From Pleodorina starrii (taxonomy: Eukaryota; Chlorophyta; Chlorophyceae; Chlamydomonadales; Volvocaceae), in NCBI GenBank assembly GCA_030267565.1, contig BRXU01000010.1, positions 372,001 to 436,000 on the forward strand: a DNA stretch of 64,000 nucleotides, given 5' to 3'. Below are positions 58,883 to 64,000 of this stretch, piece after piece. Positions within the stretch are counted from its first letter, which is position 1, and each line of letters begins with the position of its first letter. The notes beneath the pieces are model-generated. The model worked only from the letters and a program-made list of their open reading frames with translations, was not told where the DNA came from and made no database searches. Made by a program: the position numbers and the translations under genes.

Positions 58883-60429
58883 CTGGAGACAAGACAAGGC
58901 TGTTATCCCCAAAATAAGGTATGTATATGGCAATTACAAACTATATTTAATAAAGACGCTCGGCCGAAGGGAAGGCTCGGCCGAACTGCGAAGACCGGAG
59001 ATTCATACTTGACCATCTGTTTACAGCATTTTTTACAAATGTAGATGCGATGAAGCTGAGAATCGTCATATTACAACCACATTGGAACAACAGATCCTAA
59101 CAGATCACAACAGACCGATGATTCTTATTACCAAAACCCAATGTCTCAACTTACTGGGCACTAGGTGGGTGCGTGGCCCGCGGGTGCATGCGTTGGGGCA
59201 GGTGGGCACCTCGAATCAATTACACGGTGCTGTACCGCGCTATCCGGGCTGCACTTATAGAGCACAGCATCAGTGAGGACGTGGTTTACTGCGGCCAGCG
59301 TCATTCATGTGGCGGCCATCCCCCCTCCCCACACACACATACACGGCTGTTGAGACGCTTATTCTCCTTGCAGGCTGGGGGGAGGGGGGCTGGTCCTGGG
59401 GTAGGTGGAGCGTGGGGCCGAAGCCTCCGACCGACACCTGGGTCGCTGGGTGACGCGTGGGCGATGACACGTACGCGGACGACTGGCTCGAGTCATCATC
59501 TTGGGACCTTGGGACCATGGGGCACCGGACACCCACCACTCGGTAAACCCTCGGCAGCTTGCACCATCGGTTTGCAGCAGCGACCGCGTGGTGGGCGCTC
59601 GGGCGTATGTTACTGCTCCGAAGCCGCCGGCTGCTATGTGGACGAGCACACGTGGGGATGGATGTTGTGCGATGCCAGGCGCCTGCCCCAGCCACCACGC
59701 ACCACCAGCCACCAGCCTGCACCAGCTCACCAGGCGAAGCGCTGTGAAGTGGGTTGGTGCGGGGAACGTGAGGGCGCGCGGGGTGCGATGGTGGGTTGAG
59801 CGACAAGTCGGATGAGCGACAAGTCCGCTGGCTCTGCTGCAGTTACGAAAGGTGGCGTTTCCTGGCTTCTGATGCTGGCTGCTGGCTTCCGATGCTGGCT
59901 TCTGATGCTGGCTGCTGGGCCAGGCTGCTGGGCCAGTCCTGGTGAGGGGCCAGAAGTGGCCTCACCAGGACTCGGGCCCTGCGACCGGCCTTGCGACCAG
60001 CTCCAAAATCCCCGGGTAGGCAGGCGTCAGGGGGAGCTGTCGGCAGTGATAGGTGGCGCCGGCGTCTTGCGGGCCGCGAGCTGCGTTCCGGTTTGTGGGT
60101 GCACCACTGTCTGGGGGGGGGGCGCGGCCCGTCGCCCATTGGGGAGCCTCATGGCTACCATACGTGGCGGCGGGTTCTTACGCCATACCCCGCGGGTTCG
60201 CTCGACCCTGTAGGGTGGCTCGCGCCTTGTTGCGCCTGGTTTGCCGTGGGTCATATATATGACTCATATCCGCTGCGGTGCACGGCCAGCTGGCCCGCAA
60301 GCTCTGCCTTTCTGCGGGCAGAGCTTGCGGGCCTGCGTGGATTCCACTGTCCAACAACTACAAGAACAACATTGTTTATCGTATATACTAATATTGTGGC
60401 AATAATTGTTATTGTTATAATATATATAA
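58883..60429. other. 5' flank of the STAND gene, first exon not resolved
   Basis: The first STAND exon must lie here and end in phase 2. Short ATG-starting frames exist on minus near 59068 and 59013, but none has a donor I would trust. The rest shows no gene. Confidence 0.4.
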
Positions 60430-61900
60430 TATAATTGTTATTCCCGAAGAAAGCGTAAAGAAAGCACGACAGAGAACCCGTTAGGGGCTTCTCTGGCTGC
60501 TTTCTGCTTTCTCGGGCATGCCAGGGAGGGGCGTTTGTTCGTTCGTTCGGAGGTACAACTGGAAAGAGCTGGTCAGCAGAGAATAAAAATGCAATATACG
60601 TGCAATGTACGGGTGTGTACGGGACAGCGCTGACATTCGGTTCACCGAGCCGACGTCGTGTGATCGATTCCTGCGGGGTGCAATACGCGCGGTGGTTAGC
60701 CCGCGCGAGTGGGCCACTTGGGATATATCGGCAAGACACCTTCGGCCCTCTCAGTGGTGGCTGCAAGCATTGTGGAGAGCGGTGCATGACAGAAACTGCA
60801 GACAAGGCCACAAGTCAGGTTCGCTGAGCAAGTCGAATCCCAAAACAGCAGTGGGACCCGTAGAGCCGTAGTGTGTGTAGGATGTAGAAAATGAACAGTT
60901 GAACAAAAGAGTACCCGATAGGGGCTTCTGCTTCTGCATCCTCATCCGCAGAAAGCTTAAGGAAAGCACGACAGAGAAATCGAGGACGGCACACGTGGGG
61001 CCGTACACCCGTAATGTAATGTGAGGCCGTGCAAGGGATTTCCGTCCGCCTGTTGCGCTCAGGAGCGCCTCGTTAATTCCAGGTTCAATTAGTGTACACC
61101 AGAGTGGGTACTCCGAAGGATGTTGAAAGGCTGGTGGCACTGTTGGGTGAAGGAGGATGGCACACGTGGGGCCGTGGGCACGTGGGCACGCACGTGGGTT
61201 TCGTCTGCCTGCGGGAGTCAGGAGCGCTTCATTGAATGAATGAATGCTGCAGCACAACGCCGGCACCACGCACCGACAGAAAGGGTAAGAGCCGGCTCGC
61301 GACGGCACGAGCCGGCACGCCGCCGAAATGACCCATGGGTCACTTGGAGCCGCGCGTCCATTCTGCCTCGGTCGCCGTACATTGCGAGCTGCGTTTGGTA
61401 TCGGTAAGCATGAAGCAAATACAGTAGTGCGTTTGCGGAGAATAAAAAGTGTGATATACGAGCGTGTACGTGAAGGGCTGACGTAAGGGATGTCGGTCAT
61501 CGCTCAGCCGAGGTGCCCGTTCCTCGGACGCCAATCGAAAGTGCTCAACTGGCGGACACAGACGGTTGGCCGCTGGCTACTAGCTTCGTGACGTGCTTCC
61601 CATGGTTACGCCGTTATTGAAGTGCGACTGTTGTTGGAGAGGGTGCGGCGGCACTCCGCACTTTTAACCTCGTTCTGCGTCCGTTAGAGGATCGTCTGAG
61701 TTACGAGTGACTAGTTGTAAACACCGCGACGCGCGTGGTCAGCGGCCGCGTGCGGATGCAGCAAATATAACAGGAGCCGGCTCGCGACGGTCGCGACGTC
61801 ATCCACATGACCCATGGGTCACTTGGAGCCAACGATTGCGAGCTTGGTTTGGTATATGGGTACGCATGAAGCAAAATCCCGAAGAAAGCGTAAAGAAAGC
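60430..61900. repeat. Cluster of dispersed repeat copies
   Basis: Several partial copies of one family. CCCGAAGAAAGCGTAAAGAA occurs at about 60443 and 61878, with a variant near 60950. GCAGAGAATAAAAATG (60575) recurs as GCGGAGAATAAAAAGTG (61437). A block with GAGCCGGCTCGCGACGG and TGACCCATGGGTCACTTGG occurs at 61289-61360 and 61770-61835. No coding capacity was recognised. Confidence 0.75.
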
Positions 61901-61924
61901 AAGCAGTAAGTTAGGGATTTAGCT

Positions 61925-62742
61925 GCTGGGTAGGTGGCTGGCTGGCTGGGTGGCTGGCTGGATGTGTGGGTGGGTGGCTGGGTGGGTGGGTGGCTGGCTG
62001 GCTGGGTGTGTGGGTGGCTGGGTGGCTGGCTGGGTGAGTGGCTGGGTGGCTAGGTGGATGGGTTGATGGGTTGATGGGTGGCTGGGTGGCTGGGTGGCTG
62101 GGTGGCTGGGTGGCTGGGTGGCTGGCTGGGTGGCTGGGTGGCTGAGTGGGTGGGTGGCCGGGTGGGTGGCTGGGTGGGTGGCTGGGTGGCTGGGTGGGTG
62201 TCTGGGTGGCCGAGTGGGTGGCTGGCTGGGTGTGTGGGTGGCTGGGTGGCTGGCTGGGTGAGTGGCTGGGTGGCTAGGTGGATGGGTTGATGGGTTGATG
62301 GGTGGCTAGGTGGCTGGGTGGCTGGGTGGCTGGCTGGGTGGCTGGGTGGCTGGGTGGCCGAGTGGGTGGGTGGCCGGGTGGGTGGCTGGGTAGGTGGCTG
62401 GGTGGCTGGCTGGGTGGCTGGCTGGCTGGGTGGGTGCGTGGCTGGATGGCTGGGTGGCTGGGTGGCTGGCTGGATGGCTGGGTGGGTGGCTGGCTGGGTG
62501 GCTGGGTGGCTGGCTGGCTGGGTGGGTGGGTGGCTGGGTGGGTGCGTGGCTGGATGGCTGGGTGGCTGGGTGGCTGGCTGGATGGCTGGGTGGTTGGCTG
62601 GCTGGGTGGCTGGGTGGCTGGCTGGCTGGGTGGGTGCGTGGCTGGGTGGCTGGGTGGCTGACTGGCTGGGTGGGTGGCTGGGTGGCCGAGTGGGTGGGTG
62701 GCCGGGTGGGTGGCTGGGTGGGTTGCTGGCTGGGTGGGGTAA
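61925..62742. repeat. GGCTGGGT minisatellite, first array
   Basis: Imperfect 8-base and 4-base units (GGCTGGGT, GGCT, GGGT) over about 820 bases, with a higher-order repeat: a block around 62010-62070 recurs around 62250-62310. Trp/Gly-rich and Ser/His/Pro-rich open frames here are artefacts. Confidence 0.97.
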
Positions 62743-63717
62743 AAAGAAAGAACCGGTATCGCAGCGGAGAAGGAGGCGGCGTTAGCGAACGAACCCATAA
62801 CCCAGCAATACTTACCGAAATACCTGTAATCTTACCGAGCTGAAAAGCGCAGCGACCGCGTCACCGCCGGACCAACCCAGACGGACGAGTACACGCGACA
62901 GCACAAGAACGGCACGAGCGCCCGGACAAAACAACCCGACAAATGGGAGACTCACCTGCGCTCGATGGAGGAAACGAATTGGAAAGAAGCGAAGGAAACG
63001 GCGTGAGTAACGGTAATGGGGAACGGCAATGTCAGCGAAGGAAGGAGCGAGCAGGCAGGCAAGCAAAGCAGGACACACATAAACCCACGAACGAGCTGGG
63101 GCGGCGACGCGGCACAAAAGAGGGCAGGAAGGGGCGGCGGGGCAGAGAACAAAGGGATACGGATGGGCAAAACGTACGACGGCAGGGAGGCAAAAGGCAG
63201 ACGGGAAAGGGCAAAGGAAAAGAGAATGGCAAGGAGAACGGCAAAGGGAAAGAGAACAGCAGAAGGATGACGAGTGCGGGAGGGACGGAAGGCGGGGCAG
63301 GGGAGAAAGGGCGAAGGGGCACGAGGGCAAGGGCAAGGGCGAGGAGAAGGGAAGAACGACGGCAGGACGAGCGGAAATGGCAGAGGCAGCGGGGCGCGGG
63401 AAGATGCGATGCGCAGGAGGGGCCGGGTGGCGGAGCGTGAAGAGTCGGCTCCCCACCACACGGGCCGAGCACGCAGGCCACCACGCATGAGGGGCATGGG
63501 GCGAGGTGAATGCGGCCAAGGGTGGACAGGACAGGGGCAGGACAGGGACAGGGCGGGGCAGAGGCGGGGCAGGGGAAAGGCATGCGGGAGGGGCAGGGGG
63601 GAAATGGGTCAGGGCACGAGGGCCAAGGACAAACCCAGCACGGTGGGCATAGCGCGCGAGCAGACGAGGGGGCGGGGGACCAAGGGGGGCATGCGCAGGC
63701 GGGGCGGGGCGTGTGTA
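62743..63717. other. Purine-rich spacer between minisatellites
   Basis: Strongly purine-biased on the plus strand (GGAAAGGGCAAAGG-like runs). The frames are low-complexity on both strands; no gene supported. Confidence 0.55.
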
Positions 63718-64000
63718 TGTGTCTGGGTGGCTGGCTGGGTGAGTGACTGGCTGGGTGGCTGGGTGGCTGGGCGGCTGGGCGGCTGGGTGGCTGGGTGGCT
63801 GGGTGGCTGGGTGGCTGAGTGGCTGGGTGGCTGGGTGGCTGGGTGGCTGGGTGGCTGGGTGGCTGGGTGGCTGGGTGGCTGGGTGGCTGGGTGGCTGGGT
63901 GGATGGGTGGATGGGTGGATGGGTGGCTGGGTGGCTGGGTGGCTGGGTGGCTGGGTGGCTGGGTGGCTGGGTGGCTGGGTGGCTGGGTGGCTGGGTGGCT
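63718..64000. repeat. GGCTGGGT minisatellite, second array, runs off the window
   Basis: Nearly pure 8-base units GGGTGGCT up to the last base. The same unit as the array at 61925-62742, so the two were probably one array split by the purine-rich spacer or copied. Confidence 0.97.

Noticed and set aside
62274..62798. Ser/His/Pro-rich and Trp/Gly-rich open frames
   Set aside because: They come from the GGCTGGGT minisatellite on its two strands.
62952..63583. Ser/Leu/Pro-rich minus-strand frames
   Set aside because: They mirror the purine-rich spacer; composition alone explains them.

Overview
The window is nuclear DNA of a green alga, most likely a chlamydomonadalean or volvocine species. 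It is GC-rich, with short exons separated by repeat-filled introns, TGTAA-type poly(A) signals, and scattered CCCTAAAA / TTTTAGGG blocks (the Chlamydomonas-type telomere motif) inside introns. The gene content fits too: a plastid CAAD/CURT1-like membrane protein, an algal-style receptor kinase and a NACHT/WD40 giant. I cannot name the species.

Layout. About 840-2374 (+) holds the last three exons of an unidentified gene whose 5' part I could not resolve. Convergent to it, 4606-10927 (-) is an 11-exon gene for a chloroplast CAAD-domain (CURT1-like) protein of 507 residues. From about 11 to 25 kb lies a transposon graveyard: four large imperfect palindromes, a spliced zinc-knuckle Gag-like gene (14494-16677, +), a frameshifted tyrosine recombinase just behind it, and Ulp1-like protease fragments caught in one palindrome. 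25445-37347 (+) is a 16-exon transmembrane serine/threonine kinase gene (1280 residues). Convergent to it, 40801-58882 (-) is a 23-exon gene for a STAND NTPase of at least 2245 residues: an N-terminal HAW/TIR-like domain, a NACHT-type NTPase and about 14 WD40 blades. From 59 kb to the end there are dispersed repeats, then GGCTGGGT minisatellites that run off the window.

I built each gene model by hand from splice signals. In the three large genes every exon joins its neighbour in frame with consistent intron phase, which is the main support for the models; one STAND intron needs a GC donor. Most long open frames elsewhere are translations of microsatellites.

The genes do not form one pathway. 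The kinase and the STAND protein are both sensor-type architectures (an extracellular module on a kinase; a propeller receptor on an NTPase switch), so they may both serve perception. That link is inference. The most notable items are the STAND receptor, the cluster of foldbacks that could give long hairpin RNAs, and an intronic repeat array that looks like amplification of a 3' splice site.
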